From Trichinella spiralis (Eukaryota > Nematoda > Enoplea > Trichinellida > Trichinellidae), in NCBI GenBank assembly GCA_000181795.3, contig CM012955.1, forward strand, positions 2,889,539 through 2,918,909: a stretch of DNA of 29,371 bases. The letters run 5' to 3'. A program made the translations under genes and the position numbers. This document shows, in pieces, positions 1 to 13,003 of this stretch (its first letter is position 1; each line of letters begins with the position of its first letter). The notes beneath the pieces were generated by a model. That model ran no database searches and was not told the origin of the DNA. It saw only the letters and a list, made by a program, of their open reading frames with translations.

Positions 1-199
1 AAACACGAAATATGCAAAAACCTGCCAGTTCCACGAATACTCATATATGTCGAAAACTTTTCTATACAAATGCAACATCGTCGATCGCTTAACGGAGTTC
101 CAGATGGGCTGCTTCCTGTGTATTAGATAGTCACATGGCAACTTTAGAGGCCATTTATTCGACACGTACGCGGTTGTTTGCCGTGGAACTTTCCAGAAC
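1..199 (-). CDS. Possible internal exon of an unidentified gene, running off the left edge
   Basis: On the minus strand one frame stays open for 66 codons from position 199 to the window edge, while the other two minus frames contain stops. A plausible splice acceptor (ATTAATAG) ends at position 200, directly before the open stretch. The predicted peptide is rich in Trp and Tyr and includes KWPLKLPCDYLIHRKQPIW and YSWNWQVFAYFVF. Base composition is less AT-rich than the DNA just to the right. I do not recognise the family. All three plus-strand frames hit stops by about position 130, so a plus-strand C-terminal exon cannot be fully excluded. This is a candidate, not a firm gene. Confidence 0.33.
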
Positions 200-1289
200 C
201 TATTAATTTTTCACAATTTAGCAATATATAAGAAAAAAAAATCGAAATTTGTGACAAAAGCATACTTTCGAAAATCGCAAAAACAGCAAAGGCTATAGCC
301 TTGCTTTTTTGAAAAGTCGAAAAATTTAAATTGTAGCAAAAGTGATTTCAATCGATCCGAAAAAATAAGATAATCACTACAAACTTTGTCCGACGATGTA
401 CAAAAGCGTATTTGATGAGATATTGACAAAAACATTACGTATGTTGCGATTTTAATCGGAGCGATAGGAAAGAAAATGAATCCGGCAATCATTATAATCA
501 AGAATATGATTCTATTTTATTAATATTTATGCAAAAACTTCAACCTATACCCTCAAGAAATGTTTCTGACTCTAATAACATTTGTACCTGAAATTCATTT
601 TTGTAATACAGAAATCTTTAAATTGAAAAAATTTTATTTACGTAATTTTATTGATTGAAAACGATACAGAAATAAGAATTAATTGAAATGAACACAATGA
701 ATTACACTTTTCATCTAATATTGCATTACATCTCTCAATCAATGATACGTTTACAAACAAGCAATTCTGTCAAATATCTTATTAAATAATCAATTGAGAA
801 TAATTCGTAGTATTGTTATTAATAATTGTACAATATTGTTTCTATATATGAAGAAAGAATTCATTAATACATTGCACTTCACCAGATGCACGCCTCTTGT
901 TGTACTGTATGATGTGTGTTGTTGTATGATAGTATTGTTATTATTATTTTTGTCGAAATGTGACATTCTGGAACGCTGTATAGCTAGCTGATGCCTTTCT
1001 GTAGAACAATGGTGAATTGCTGTGAAGTATTTATTGTTAACGCACGCCTGTTTTAATAGCCTTTGAAATCAGACAAACAGCACAAAAGCAATATAATGGC
1101 CAAGCATTGGTTGGGATAGAAATGATTAATACGATTGCTGATAAACAGGACTGATCAGTGTATATTTTACGAATACTGTAGGCAACTTCCATACGTGCAA
1201 GAAAAGCAGAATCACCTGGATCTAACTATAAATAACTTAGCAGAACGAAAAGCAGAATTAAAAAAATTCAGTTTGTCTTTGTCAGTGTT
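200..1289. other. AT-rich spacer, no gene recognised
   Basis: This stretch is AT-rich with many stops in every frame. The short open frames at 211-501 (minus) and 794-991 (plus) are rich in Ile, Phe and Leu, as expected of AT-rich noncoding DNA, and match nothing I know. The right part must contain the 3' UTR of the galectin gene, whose stop codon ends at 1290 on the minus strand. Confidence 0.6.
1030..1035 (-). terminator. Candidate polyadenylation signal for the galectin gene
   Basis: The minus strand reads AATAAA here, about 255 nt downstream of the galectin stop codon. Position and strand fit a poly(A) signal, but the hexamer is common by chance in AT-rich DNA. Confidence 0.35.
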
Positions 1290-2164
1290 TCAACGAGGCT
1301 CGCCTGAATCGACGTGAATCTCATGCAATTCCAAGTCACCTTCAATACGCATTCCTTTCAAAGTATTCGGATCAATGCGATGCGCAAATGCACACCAGTG
1401 AATATCGCCAAAATAAATCTGCAATAATTTAATACATTTATTAGTTGCCAACATATTAAAAACTTTGTTACACTGCTTACTTGGAATGCGTATCCTTCAT
1501 TAGCAATCATCAAATCGAACATGTGATCTTTTTCCAATGGGAACTTTCCTTCGCGTTCTTCAGCTTGCCAACTGCCACCTATACGACTGTTTCGCACGAT
1601 GCACTAAGGGGAAAAGTTTCCATTAATTCGACTTAGATGCATGCCGTAGTTAATAATAATATAATACGCTAACCTTTTCATCAAAACGAACGTTTAAGTG
1701 CAGTGCAATGTCACAGTTTCCAGTCAAAATGTTCACGGCAAACCGTTTAGCTTTCTTCTCCGGTACGCCAGTTATGAACAACGTTTTACCAACTGGAAAT
1801 CCGCCTTTTACGCATGCTTCATACGGCACAGGCTGAAACAAAGAAATTCAATGCTTCCTGCTAACTGCTACTGGCATGCAAACAGTTCCTTTTATTAGCT
1901 TCTTGAATTTTATAACCGCTGAAATTATTTATATTTCATGGAATTTAGCAGAAATTCGTTTGTGTAGTGGTGTAGTTCTTACTTTGAAATGGAAATAAGT
2001 TTCAAATTTTAACATCAAATTACAAAATACTTACATAATATTTTCCTGCCCATTTAACTTGATTCAATTCAATATCGCCAGTGATGCTGATGTAATTGAT
2101 AGAAGTCAGCACTTGACGATAATCATATTCACAAAGTTCTTTTTGGTTCAAAAATATCTTAAAT

Positions 2165-2211
<47 letters not shown>

Positions 2212-2595
2212 CTTCATATTTAAATTGCATACCTCAAATTTGCTATCGTGTGCACGAATTCTCAAATCAAATGCTTCGTTTTCTTTCAAAGAAATTTTCT
2301 TGCGCTCCTCCTTTCCCCACTGACTAAGGTACTGTGAATTCATCAGACAAACTTTGTCCTTGCGACGAAATCCCATATGAAAAGGGATATCATCTACATC
2401 TTTTGAACCAGTTTGCATGTTGACATCAAATCTGTAGTCAAAAAAGCAAACAACACTTTTATAATTATCCATATGAAAATGATGTGAAATATTTTGTATA
2501 TCATCATACTTGTCACCCAGAAGCACTCCTCGAATGTGCAATGATTGGCCTGGTTCAACCGGCTTATCTTCTAATCTGGACAGATACGGAACCAT
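1290..2595 (-). CDS. Tandem-repeat galectin (32-kDa beta-galactoside-binding lectin)
   Basis: Galectins bind beta-galactosides and are secreted without a signal peptide; none is seen here. Exons on the minus strand are 2595-2510, 2431-2233, 2157-2035, 1832-1674, 1603-1481 and 1418-1290 (TGA), all with GT-AG introns and phases that join cleanly to about 272 aa, the usual size for nematode two-CRD galectins. CRD1 (about residues 1-140) begins VPYLSRLEDKPVEPGQSL and has FHMGFR, then WGKEERK and FDLRIRAHDSKFE, ending KWAGKYY. CRD2 starts PVPYEACVKGGFPVGKTLF and has LHLNVRFDEK, VRNSR, WQAEEREGKFP and YAFQ. CRD1 has Gly where the classical H-x-N-x-R motif has Asn; CRD2 keeps HLNVR. An acceptor-like TTTATAG ends at 2596, directly before the first ATG, so either a spliced leader joins there or a short upstream exon exists and this Met is internal. 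Confidence 0.93.
2169..2211. repeat. (TAA)n microsatellite inside a galectin intron
   Basis: About 14 near-perfect copies of the trinucleotide TAA/ATA lie within the 75-nt galectin intron at 2158-2232 and make up more than half of it. Length variation here would change intron size directly. Confidence 0.95.
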
Positions 2596-3279
2596 CTATA
2601 AAATTAGCAAATCAATTTACATGTTTTATTAATTGACTGTCCTTTTTTCAACAATCCAGCCCATTTAACAAAATGAACTATTGTAACTTTTTATGCTTGA
2701 AATTATTTTCAAAGTCGAAACTGAACTGTTCAGTAGTTATAACATATATTAACACCGCCAAATTCGCAACTGGAATATTTCGTCCATGCGATGAATCTGC
2801 GTTGTAAATTAATGAAATGATTTTTCTATTGTGATGATTTGTACTTTTGTTTTTAATGCATTTTTGTCGTCAACCGAAGCTCAACAGCAAGCCTCAGTGC
2901 CATTACATTGTAACAGTTCATTCAAGCAAACAGCCATGATAATGATGATGATTATTATTATTCGTTGGGTTTTTGAAAAGGAAATTAAAAATAAAGCGAT
3001 GGCAAGAAGAAATGGAAAAAAATATCGCCTATTTTAAAGAAATTTGAAATGATGTACTTTTGTTAGTTGAAATGAAATTTGACAAATGTAATTGATGCTC
3101 ATGTTCATCAACGAATCTTGAAGAGTGTTAAAATAAAAATACAACCGCTTTTATTAAGGTTCGGTTGGTCCCAAAAAATTGATCTGTCAGCATTCGAAGC
3201 GAACATTTGCCAGATGTCAATGTTGCTTCTAGAAAAAGTTGCTGCCTGCTTAGATAACGATGGAGGGAGTGACACAGAG

Positions 3280-3282
<3 letters not shown>

Positions 3283-3319
<37 letters not shown>

Positions 3320-3374
3320 GGAGAGAGAGGGGGAGAGAGGCTGCACTCAAATACACACACACACACACACACAC
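3283..3374. repeat. Compound (GA)n / (CA)n microsatellite
   Basis: An interrupted GA tract at 3283-3340 is followed after 12 bases by an AC tract at 3353-3374. It generates spurious overlapping open frames reading Glu-Arg on one strand and Ser-Leu on the other. Confidence 0.95.
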
Positions 3375-4858
3375 TTTCTCGCTCAATCACTCATCAATAA
3401 TATTGATCTTCTTGCTTCTTTTTGAAAAACAACGACATCATGTATGTCATAACATTGTTCATTCTTTCGTTCATCACCTTCATCAATAATTAAAAAATAA
3501 TTTTTTGACTTTGGTTTTAAAAATTGAAACAACTGATTCTCTTGTTCGAACACTTAACATTCGTTCCCATACGATTGACCAATAAATGCACGGCTTTGTT
3601 TAAATTTGAAAATTGTTTAAAAATCAATTCATTCATCATGCTTGTGTTCACTACTTTGTGCCAGTATCTATAAATAATTAGCCTTATTATTTGCTTGATG
3701 TGCATAACCTTCGCCTCCTCCTCCTCCTCATCTTCTGATTGAATGCTGCAGCAACAAGTTAACCAATTAGGGATTGGTTCGTCAAAAATGAGATGTTCTA
3801 TTCTTTTTCATTTTATTGTTTTTGCTTTTCAATACGACGATGATTCGCGTTTTTCCACCAGGCCTAAGTTGTGAAGAACAGAGATGATGCACATGCTAGC
3901 TGCCAGCTTGCAACTAGGCGGAGTAATCCGCAATTTTCAGACGCCCTTGTGCAACAAAAGCAGCTTGCAGTAGAAACAGAGCAAAAAAGAACCTGCTTCA
4001 TGAATGAATGGAAATCAATAAATTTTTACCAACAAACAAACGATGCAAGTATTAGCTTCGCCAAAAATGGGACATTATTATTCTGGTAATTTGACAACAC
4101 ACCATATTCGGGCAAATGGGAAAGAAATAAACTGGTCACCAACGACAGGCAGCAACCAATACCTTATTATACAAAGTTGGTCATCATTTTCAATCGTCGA
4201 TTTGTTTTCCAGATTGAGAATTTGCCCGAATTATTATTTTACCCTTTTTCTTTTTATTTCCTTCCTCTCTTTCCTTAATAAATTTCCAAAGTGCAGCACC
4301 TGTTTCCAATTTCGCCGTTATATATTATACCCTGTACACAATATATAACAAGTCAGTAGAACTAGTGGCAGGCGCAGGGTTTATTATTGCACTGCCTGCC
4401 TGAACACGAGGGTTATCAGAATGATTGTATCAGTTCAGCCATTTAAAAACGTCCACCACCTGGGAACCGAAAATGCAAACCAATTTGCATCCTGATCAAA
4501 TGTTAAACGTCAAAAGCAATTTCAGCTTTTAAAGGAAAACACATAGGCCAAAAAAAGAAGATACAACCAACTTTATCTGTCATAAAATGCCAAAAAATAA
4601 GTAAAATGAAATCGAAAAATGACAGATAACGCTTGTCTGCTTGTGAACACGCTTATACTTTATTCTTTCAATTTGTGATTGTACAAAAATGTGCTCATCA
4701 CACTCATCATCGGTCATTTCGAATTCACGATAACGTTCATCAATCAACGCATCACAGACTATTTTTATCGATTATCAGAGAAGCAATAAGCTGAAAAAAA
4801 CGAAGAAAAAAAAGAACCCCAAGCGTTTGTTTTATTTCAAACAACCTTCGACGATTTT

Positions 4859-4878
4859 TCTTCTTCTTCTTCTTCTTC
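4859..4878. repeat. (TTC)n microsatellite
   Basis: About six copies of TTC, with a shorter related run at about 4889-4900. Confidence 0.9.
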
Positions 4879-5079
4879 AAAAGGTGATATTCTTCTTCTT
4901 TTCTGCATAATCATTGATTGATTCGTTTGTAATATTTTATTCGACGCGTATTTTGAAGAAGGAAAATTTATTCGATCAATTTATTAACAAAATTGCTCTC
5001 CACGCTATTTTTAGTTATTCATTTTTGATGAAACAACGTCCGTTTTGCGTCGTCAATTGATGGAAAATTATTTATTTTA

Positions 5080-5102
5080 CTGCTGCTGCTGTTGCTGCTG
5101 CG
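5080..5102. repeat. (CTG)n trinucleotide repeat
   Basis: CTG/CAG copies with one GTT interruption. On the minus strand one frame reads as a short Gln run, but it lies in no gene I can support. Confidence 0.85.
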
Positions 5103-6443
5103 GATGCTGACGGATGCGTTTGAAACTCGAAACAACAAATACGTCAGTGTTGAAGAAGCAGAGCCCCTCAATTTTTGAAAGCAAATTCTGGCTGTAGCAG
5201 AAAATATACTCGCCGAGCAGTTGGAATCTTGACGAAAAATCGACTGACTGACTGCGCTTGCAATAGTTAACAATCTCAGGCAACTAGCAGTTGAGATGAG
5301 AAGCGGCGATGCGAGCTGTCCGTCTTTGGCAAATTCAATCCCGACGGTATAGTTTCAGATTTGCTTGCAGCTGAAGCTGAAACTGCGAAAAGGAATAATT
5401 TCCCTCCACACTACACGAAGCTTAATTTACGAAAGTGATGATTATGATGACGATGTACGTTTGAAAATGTTGTCCGTTTTCTTTCCTTCTGTCAAATTGG
5501 GTGAAATTTTAGTCGACATAGCTAACGAAACAATACAATGACTAAAATGCCAACAAAGGCAAGCCTGTCAGAATCCAAACCAATCCTGAGCTAATCGGCA
5601 TATTATTATTATTTTTTTGTTTTTTTACTTTTGATTTTTATGGTTGTTTTCAAGTTTTTACATTGCTATTGTTACCAGTTCAATTGAATAATTGAAATTT
5701 AACCAAAAAACAACCGCTAAATTAAGCAGTGTGGAAAAAGTTTTTGCCCGTTGCACGTTCCAAAAAGCCGTAAAAGAACAAGTTTGCCATGGTGGTTTGT
5801 CCTGGCATGCAATGACCTATGCAAAACTGGAATGTCCATACTGTGAAATGTGTGACTAGCCGACAAATGGGCGTTCACCAATTTAAACACCACTACAAGA
5901 AGAATTTAATGGTCACAGCTCTTGGTAAGCAAGCAGCTGTCAGTAAGTAAGTTTTCAACAGCAAAATGTCTTCATATTCATTTGATGAAGCTGTCAACAG
6001 TGTTATTGCTGCTACTTTGTTATTGTTTGGAAAAATTATGAATTATAAAATGGAAATTTTGCACCAATTGCAATTTTTGTTTCGCAAAAAGTTTCTGTCT
6101 ACATGTTTGACTTTTCAAAAGAGAATACTGTCGCGTCACGTTGTAACGTAACGCAAATAATTGCACTGCTTTCACGCTGTTTGTGTGTTTGCGTGTGTGC
6201 GTCTGTGTGCGTACACAGAGAGGCGTATTACGTGGAAAATATTGAATAGCCAAGGTGGAAAAAATGCTTACCAGAGTTCTCTTTTCATGTTCATCTTTCT
6301 CGTGAACCGAAGCCATGGCAGTAGGAGACAATAATCAATAGTAATTGTTGCTCAGCGTTCGTGGGATTTTTTTTCTTTCACTTAACAGCGACCACTGCCT
6401 TTCAACAGCTCTGCAAACATGAAAATACAAAAAATGTTCATCA

Positions 6444-6464
6444 AAACAACAACAACAACAACAG
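6444..6464. repeat. (AAC)n trinucleotide repeat
   Basis: Seven copies of AAC. A separate purine-rich tract of CAACAG and CAGAG units lies nearby at about 6595-6650. Confidence 0.85.
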
Positions 6465-7024
6465 CAAATATTTAATAAGATTGAATAATTTATCTCTGCC
6501 ATTATTGGTAAAACAAAAGTCACAAGTGAAAAAAATTGAAGAACCGATTGCTCTCAAGTGGGATGAGATGATGAAAGTGACAAGTTCAATGTGAACAACA
6601 GCAACAGCAACAGAGCACTGCACAGCAGAGCAGAGCAGAGTCGAGCAGCGCAAGAGAAACGGAACAGAGAAACCGACAACGTACGCCTCGGTGGAACGTA
6701 AAACTGAAACAAACTGGCACATTCGGACCACTTCATGCTAACCTGATCTGCATAGTGGCGCTGCAATCATCGATTGCACAATTTCGACCAATAAGCTCAA
6801 AGAATGAAGAAGATGATCAACGTAATTCGCCTGCGGAGGCAGCAGCAGAGCTGTTTGTCAAAAAATTAATAATTCTGTAAACTAAACTGATTTGCAACTT
6901 TTCAACAATTCGAACATAAATCTGATAACAATTTTTAAAAATGGTAAATTTTTTCAAATATGAATCAATCACCTCTGTTCTGGCAGAGTATATCTGTCTA
7001 AAAAATTGATTTTACAAGCGCCAG

Positions 7025-7025
<1 letters not shown>

Positions 7026-7055
<30 letters not shown>
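7026..7055. repeat. (TA)n dinucleotide repeat
   Basis: Uninterrupted TA tract of about 15 copies in AT-rich noncoding DNA. Confidence 0.95.
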
Positions 7056-7057
<2 letters not shown>

Positions 7058-8234
7058 TAGTTATATGTCAGTTGTTTGGTTGAAATATAAAACCTGAAAT
7101 TTGTTTAAAATTATTAAACGATAAAATTATCAAAGGAAGCAACTGCAGAAAAATTGGAACTAGTTTCAATACGTGCATTCCTTCAACAAAGAAAGCATTC
7201 CAATTATCATACACTTATAATGAATATCTTGAATATAAACTATACTGATGACCATGATAATTCGATACTTGTCTGTCGTAAATGTGCAATTTTTACAAAT
7301 GCAAAGCTTGAAAAAGTAAAATTTATGCTAGCTCAACTTATTTTTTCCAATTAATATTAATTTATAATAACAAATATTTGCAACGAACATTCAAAAGTCT
7401 GACAGCTGAAAATGTCCAATTCAACGTGACATACGTTGGAAAAGCTTCGACATAACGTTCTGCTAATTTTTTTAAATAATTAACATTATATTATTCTTCG
7501 GAAGAAAACAGAAACTGAAAAGCGTTGAAAACTAAAAATAACATCACAATTTTTTACGGTCTAATATTGGCAAATTGCTGCCGTTCTTATAAATAAATTC
7601 TCAGTTTTATAACAATCGAACAAAGAAAAAATCAATATTGAATTTAGAACAGATCAATTCGCTTTGTATAAGAAAGATGAAGGCTTTTAGTTTTGAGCAA
7701 CTGCTAATTTGCAAAAAGAAAAAACAACCATGTGATGTAGAATTCTCTCGCCGTTCACAGAGAGGTAGTAGGTGTCCAAATTTTCCAAGAATACACTGCT
7801 ATGACAGAATAAGCTGCGGATGGGAGAACGATGAAAAAAAAACAGCATTACAAATAACCTAGAGATCTAGACGCGTTTTTGCATTTTTGCAAAATTTCAC
7901 ATTCCTCTCGGCAGATTCATGAACGAACAATTATTGCCCAAAGAACAGGTGACAAATACCACCGATGATTCACAGCATTTGCGTCGTAGGTTGTTTGCTG
8001 TCTGTGCTGTGCTGTCTTTTTTACACTTTGCAATCACTGATGAGAAATTGATTTCCAACTTTCTTTTTTCCCAACTGCCTACGAGAGAAAGTGCACACTA
8101 TTGGTACGACAAATCCAACAACGTCTGCAATTAAGGATGCCCGAAAAATGGTTGCCTCCCCCTACACAAACTCATTTACAATTGGAATTGCACAGCTAAT
8201 TGTGTGAATACCTTTCATTCAAAATACCAAAAAT

Positions 8235-8235
8235 T

Positions 8236-8272
<37 letters not shown>
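8235..8272. repeat. (TA)n dinucleotide repeat with ACA interruptions
   Basis: TA/CATA tract whose left end is imperfect and whose right end is a pure TA run. Confidence 0.9.
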
Positions 8273-8276
<4 letters not shown>

Positions 8277-8390
8277 GCTCGCATCCTTTGGGGCAAAGGA
8301 TTGACTTCTACTAGCTGTATTCTTGTTCTCAATACTGGTGTAGCTGCATATATCTCTTTTTGTTTTATTCTTAAGAATTGTATTATTGCT

Positions 8391-8412
8391 GTAGTTGTTG
8401 TCGTCGTCGTCT
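8391..8412. repeat. (GTT)/(GTC) trinucleotide repeat
   Basis: Short run of GTT copies followed by GTC copies. Confidence 0.75.
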
Positions 8413-11400
8413 TGTATTCAACTATTGCTCGACAAACAAAGACAGGAAACTTTAAAATTATGCAAGTTTTGCAAATTTATCCCCTAAGGCAGAACAAGCA
8501 CGTCACGTCGAGTCGTGTGTTTATCTAAAAATTTGCCATTGCCGTCAATTTGTCAAACTTCCAAGTGCAACAAATTTCGCTGCACTTTCGCATCAATGGC
8601 AAAGAAGCGTCGTTTTCACCGCAACCGCGCAACCATTGGGCAAACAAACAATCTGCTACAATTATTCGCCCTTTCGTGCTTGCTTTTCCCCTTTTTTTCT
8701 ATCACAATCAGCATAATAATATCAACTGTGCAAAAAAAATGCTTGCCCATCACAACGATGAATATGTTCGTATTTGTTGAACAAAAGAAATAGCAATAAT
8801 AATAGAAGACGCGTCGTTCTATTGAAAATTGATTCACCATAGGAGAAAAAAAACAGGCAATTTTTATGTTCAACTATGCAATCAAGATAATGGAAGTGTT
8901 TTTCCTTTGGAATCGCTAGCATTTCAGTGAGATAGATATTCAGTGTTTCATTTTCCAACAATCGTAATCAGCTGGACTGCGATTAGTAAAAGCAGACAAG
9001 TAGAATATAATGCTGGCTAATTTTTCAACAACAGCAGACGTGTTGTGCCGTATCCCGTCTGTCAAGCCAGGGAGCATTTTCTTGTTTCTCTCAAATTTTC
9101 CATCTCAACTCATTTCATCAGAAGTATAAAAAGTGAACAACTGATTGCTCGTTGCTTCAAAGTTTTCCAAATTATACATGCAAAAATTTCATTCATTGCC
9201 CAACTGATTTCACGATCACTCATCAGCGATACCAATGATAATATTATCATTTTCATGATTAGATCCGAGTTGTAGCCTCTACTTTCGAAACTTTCTACAA
9301 GCCGATCGTCCGTTTCCTGACAAGCCTCCCACAGTTAGCTCAACACTGCCACAGGAAAATCATCTATCTGCCCAATGTGAAAAGTTCTCGTCACGAAAAC
9401 GAGCGAACTTTTCTCAAATTTGGCTCAATTCAAATCATTTTTTTTGCAAATTCCGATACTGCAATTTCGCTTCTGCCGCCTGATGGTTGCAAAACACGAA
9501 CAACAATCTGCTCTGGTTTCACAATAATTATTAGAATTATGCAAATGCAGGCACAGGTGAAGCGTGTGCACCAGTTTCTTCTCATTATTGTCCGTTTGTT
9601 CATTTCTGTGTCAACAATACACCAAGTATTAATTAAGCAAGACTGATGAAATTGTGCGTTCAGTTTTGTGCAAATTTTACTCAGCTTGCAGGAATAACTT
9701 CGAAAAAAGTTCCAAATGTGCAAACATGCATGCGTGAATATTTTTTGTTTTTTCAAAAATCTGCATTTAGCTGTTTTCTTTTCCAATTCAGAAATAATAC
9801 TTGAAAGAAAAAAAAATAAAACTAATCTTCAGAAATGCTAAACGAAACGATTCTGACGAAAGATTAGCAGTAATTTTGACGTCAACTTCTTTATCACGTT
9901 CAAACTCTCGAATCCTGTTTAAAAATATTTCAAAGCAGAGTTGCAATATATTTCATTTGAAATATACTGCATTGTGTCTGTGTGTGTGTAGTTCATTTTT
10001 TAAATTCCCTTTTTTCTCTCCAAAAACTGAACAACATCTTCCTTCGAATGGATGGGACAGGTGAATAAATTTATGAATGTTGTACAATATGAAAAGTGTA
10101 TTAAAAAGTTAAAAATTATCAGTTGTCTTAATAAACAGAATTTTCAAAATCTGAACAACACGAAAATCTGTCTCTTATTTGCAATGAATTGCAATTGAAC
10201 TGCAGCTGCAGAACGTGTGCTTGTTTTCATCATGTCATAAGTTTAAATCAAACGTTATTGACGTTTGTGTTTGCTATTTCCATACCAAGCACAGCTTGCT
10301 CGATCTGCAAAAACGCGCTGAAAAGCTTTGATAAAAGAAATAACAGGAGAATGCTAAAATCTGTTTTGTAACTGATTTTGCCATTGAAATTGAAATCAAA
10401 AACCGAAATTTCATGTGTACTATGTCACTGTTTCATTCTGTTGACATGTTATTCTAATTGTATACTTGATAAATTCAGTTATCATAAAGATCAACTTCAT
10501 ATTACGATTCTTCATTATTATAATAATTATTATTATATTCATAAATCACAATGAGATAAGAAGTGGAAGAAAAATTATATTACCTCGGCAGATGCGACGA
10601 CATTTCAGAGACACTGATGTTCAGAAGACTGATTGATCAGTAATAAATGAAATGAAACGAAAAAAATGAAACTTTTCCAATCAATGCAGTCAGCTTCTCA
10701 ATGCACCGTTATAATAATATGCATTGAAATTTTTAACGAGACTTATTCTGTCAGAACATTGAACATAAGTGTTCCGTAGAAAAATAATTGAAATACAATA
10801 TTGCGTGTAACTTTTTCTTGGTGCTTTCTTCCAAATGTCTACTTCTGACGGCGACATTGCCGTTCAACTTATCCTATATAAAGCAACCAAGGTTTTTTTT
10901 ATTCATTCACAATGTATGTATTGAAAACTTGCACTGCATGTTATATTAGAATGATTTTAAGGAAACTTTCCAAGTTAAAAAATTCAACTCTTGTCCCTCA
11001 AAAAAAGACGCTTCATTTTGTGTGTGTGCGCGTGTGTGGCAAATTACCCATAAAATGGGTAATGGCACTAGCTTGCTTGCGCTCACTGCATGAAAAATGA
11101 AAAATTAATCTTGGTACAATTTCTTCTCAACTTGCAACATTCGGACGAACAATATCAACTTAAGCTTCAAACTTGACTTTACACAGTTTAATAAAAATTC
11201 AAGAGAAAATTATAGAATAATCACTCGTTCTTGATCATACAGCCAAAATTGCCATATATCTATACAAAGACAATGTGTGAAAAAAGCAGCAAAATATTTT
11301 TCTTCGTGTGAATCATGTCAATTTCCAGAAGTGGGCAATTTGCACCGATTACGAAGATGAAACAATAAATCTTCCAGCTCAACCCAAATTCAAAACCGCT

Positions 11401-11833
11401 GTTTAAAATTGAATTTCACTTCCAAAAATTTGTAACTAGTCCTTTCTCAACAATTCTTATCTGCGCGACAGTGCAATTAAATCAAAGTCTACAAAATCGA
11501 TCATCTGAAAACTGTTCCAGCTCAGTTACACACTTTTGTAACAATATGCAGCAGCTGAATAATAATGCAATCAATGAAAGAAGTGAGATATTCCACGAAA
11601 ATATACACCTGGATTTTGTGAAAAGTAATAATAAAAATAACGTTTTAAAATAATATTTCGTTCAAATTGACTATTCTATTTATAATAATAAATTGAAAAC
11701 GCAAAAATTATTAAAAAATATATTATAAGAAATATGTTTATCGATTGCGGTGCTATAAAAAGAAATATTAATTCCACAATTGATTTGTCAAATGGTTGAA
11801 TTACGTGCAACTTTAGCTGCTTGTAAAGCTAAC

Positions 11834-11857
11834 TACATACATACATACATACATACA
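11834..11857. repeat. (CATA)n tetranucleotide repeat
   Basis: Six copies of a TACA/CATA unit in noncoding DNA. Confidence 0.9.
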
Positions 11858-12958
11858 ATCAATAAATTATCACATAAATAACAATGATCAAAAGCTTGAA
11901 ATGGCATTTGATTTTTTGATAATATTTCTAAACGAAAACTGCTTGCAATCAAGCACACGAGAAATAGTGAATAGATGAAATTTCAAATTATGCCACCAAA
12001 ATTAACGAACGCAGTTCATCAACATGCAAAGCTGATTGAAAATGGAATTTAAAACCGTAATAACCAAAAATAATGAAAAAGAAACAGAAAATATAAGTTT
12101 GACTGATTTTTCCCTGCTCCTATATTTCCCTGCCTCTGCTTTCTGTAGATCTATTTTTGCTTCAGTTTCGGCATGCAATTTTGAAGAAACAAGAAAACAA
12201 GAAAAAAAGTTGTCATTTACCTCTTCCATCTACACTTGCTTCACTTGTTCGCTGCAGTTATGAAGGGTATATTGCTATCATTTAGCATAATTTCAAGTAC
12301 TGCTTTTTGAAGGAAAAATGGAGCGTCAAATTGAAAACCGGTAGAACAAAAAGGTAAAGATAATCACAGGTGTGGTTCATTTTCTGAAAAATATTTAAAA
12401 CGATTTCATCAGCAAGAAAATTGCTAAATGCATAGGAAATCCTGCGAGCGTCAAAATTTCATTCCAACTATTGCACAGTTATTAAAATCATTTATTTCCA
12501 ACTGGAATCAGCAATATAATAATAAGCAAAAATCAAGAACAATATCAACAGCGTGACTACCGCAATCAAGCTCATAGCTTTTCGAATAACAACATAATTC
12601 CATAATACCAGAAATGTCGAATTGACCTCTTCACCTCAAAACCATCTTAGTTGGCCTAGAGCAGAAAAGAAGTAATTAATTATAACCACAAAATTCAATA
12701 TACATTCAGGTTTAACCAAATTATCCCTTCCAATCTCAATAATTTAAGAAATTCAAGTGCTGTTAGGTCATAATAAGTAAAACATAATTTAAAAAAATAT
12801 ATATAAACATACTTTTAAAAATAAATCATGTGCTTTGTTAAACAAAATATATGCACTGGTTTTGAAATGTCAAAAATGCTTTCTTGCTCAATTTAAACTT
12901 ACCGTTTACAGAATCCTAACTGCAAGAAAAATGTCGTGCCTCAAAAAGCAGAAAATTC

Positions 12959-13003
12959 ATCATCATCATTATCATCAACATCGCCGTCGTCGTCATCATT
13001 ATC
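12959..13003. repeat. (CAT)/(CGT) trinucleotide repeat near the COPB2 3' end
   Basis: Imperfect CAT and CGT triplets. The tract probably lies in or just beyond the COPB2 3' UTR. Confidence 0.8.

Noticed and set aside
1135..1317. 60-codon plus-strand frame
   Set aside because: It partly overlaps the antisense of the last galectin exon and resembles no known protein.
3079..3489. 136-codon plus frame and the overlapping minus frames at 3108-3386
   Set aside because: They owe their length to the GA and CA microsatellites, reading Glu-Arg or Ser-Leu runs, and have no domain.
5775..5861. Short plus-strand frame with several Cys and His (ending ECPYCEMCD), zinc-finger-like
   Set aside because: It is under 30 codons, has no convincing start or splice sites, and its Cys/His spacing fits no family I know.
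12002..12263. Two overlapping 75-codon frames on opposite strands
   Set aside because: They are mutual shadows with low-information composition and no splice context or similarity.
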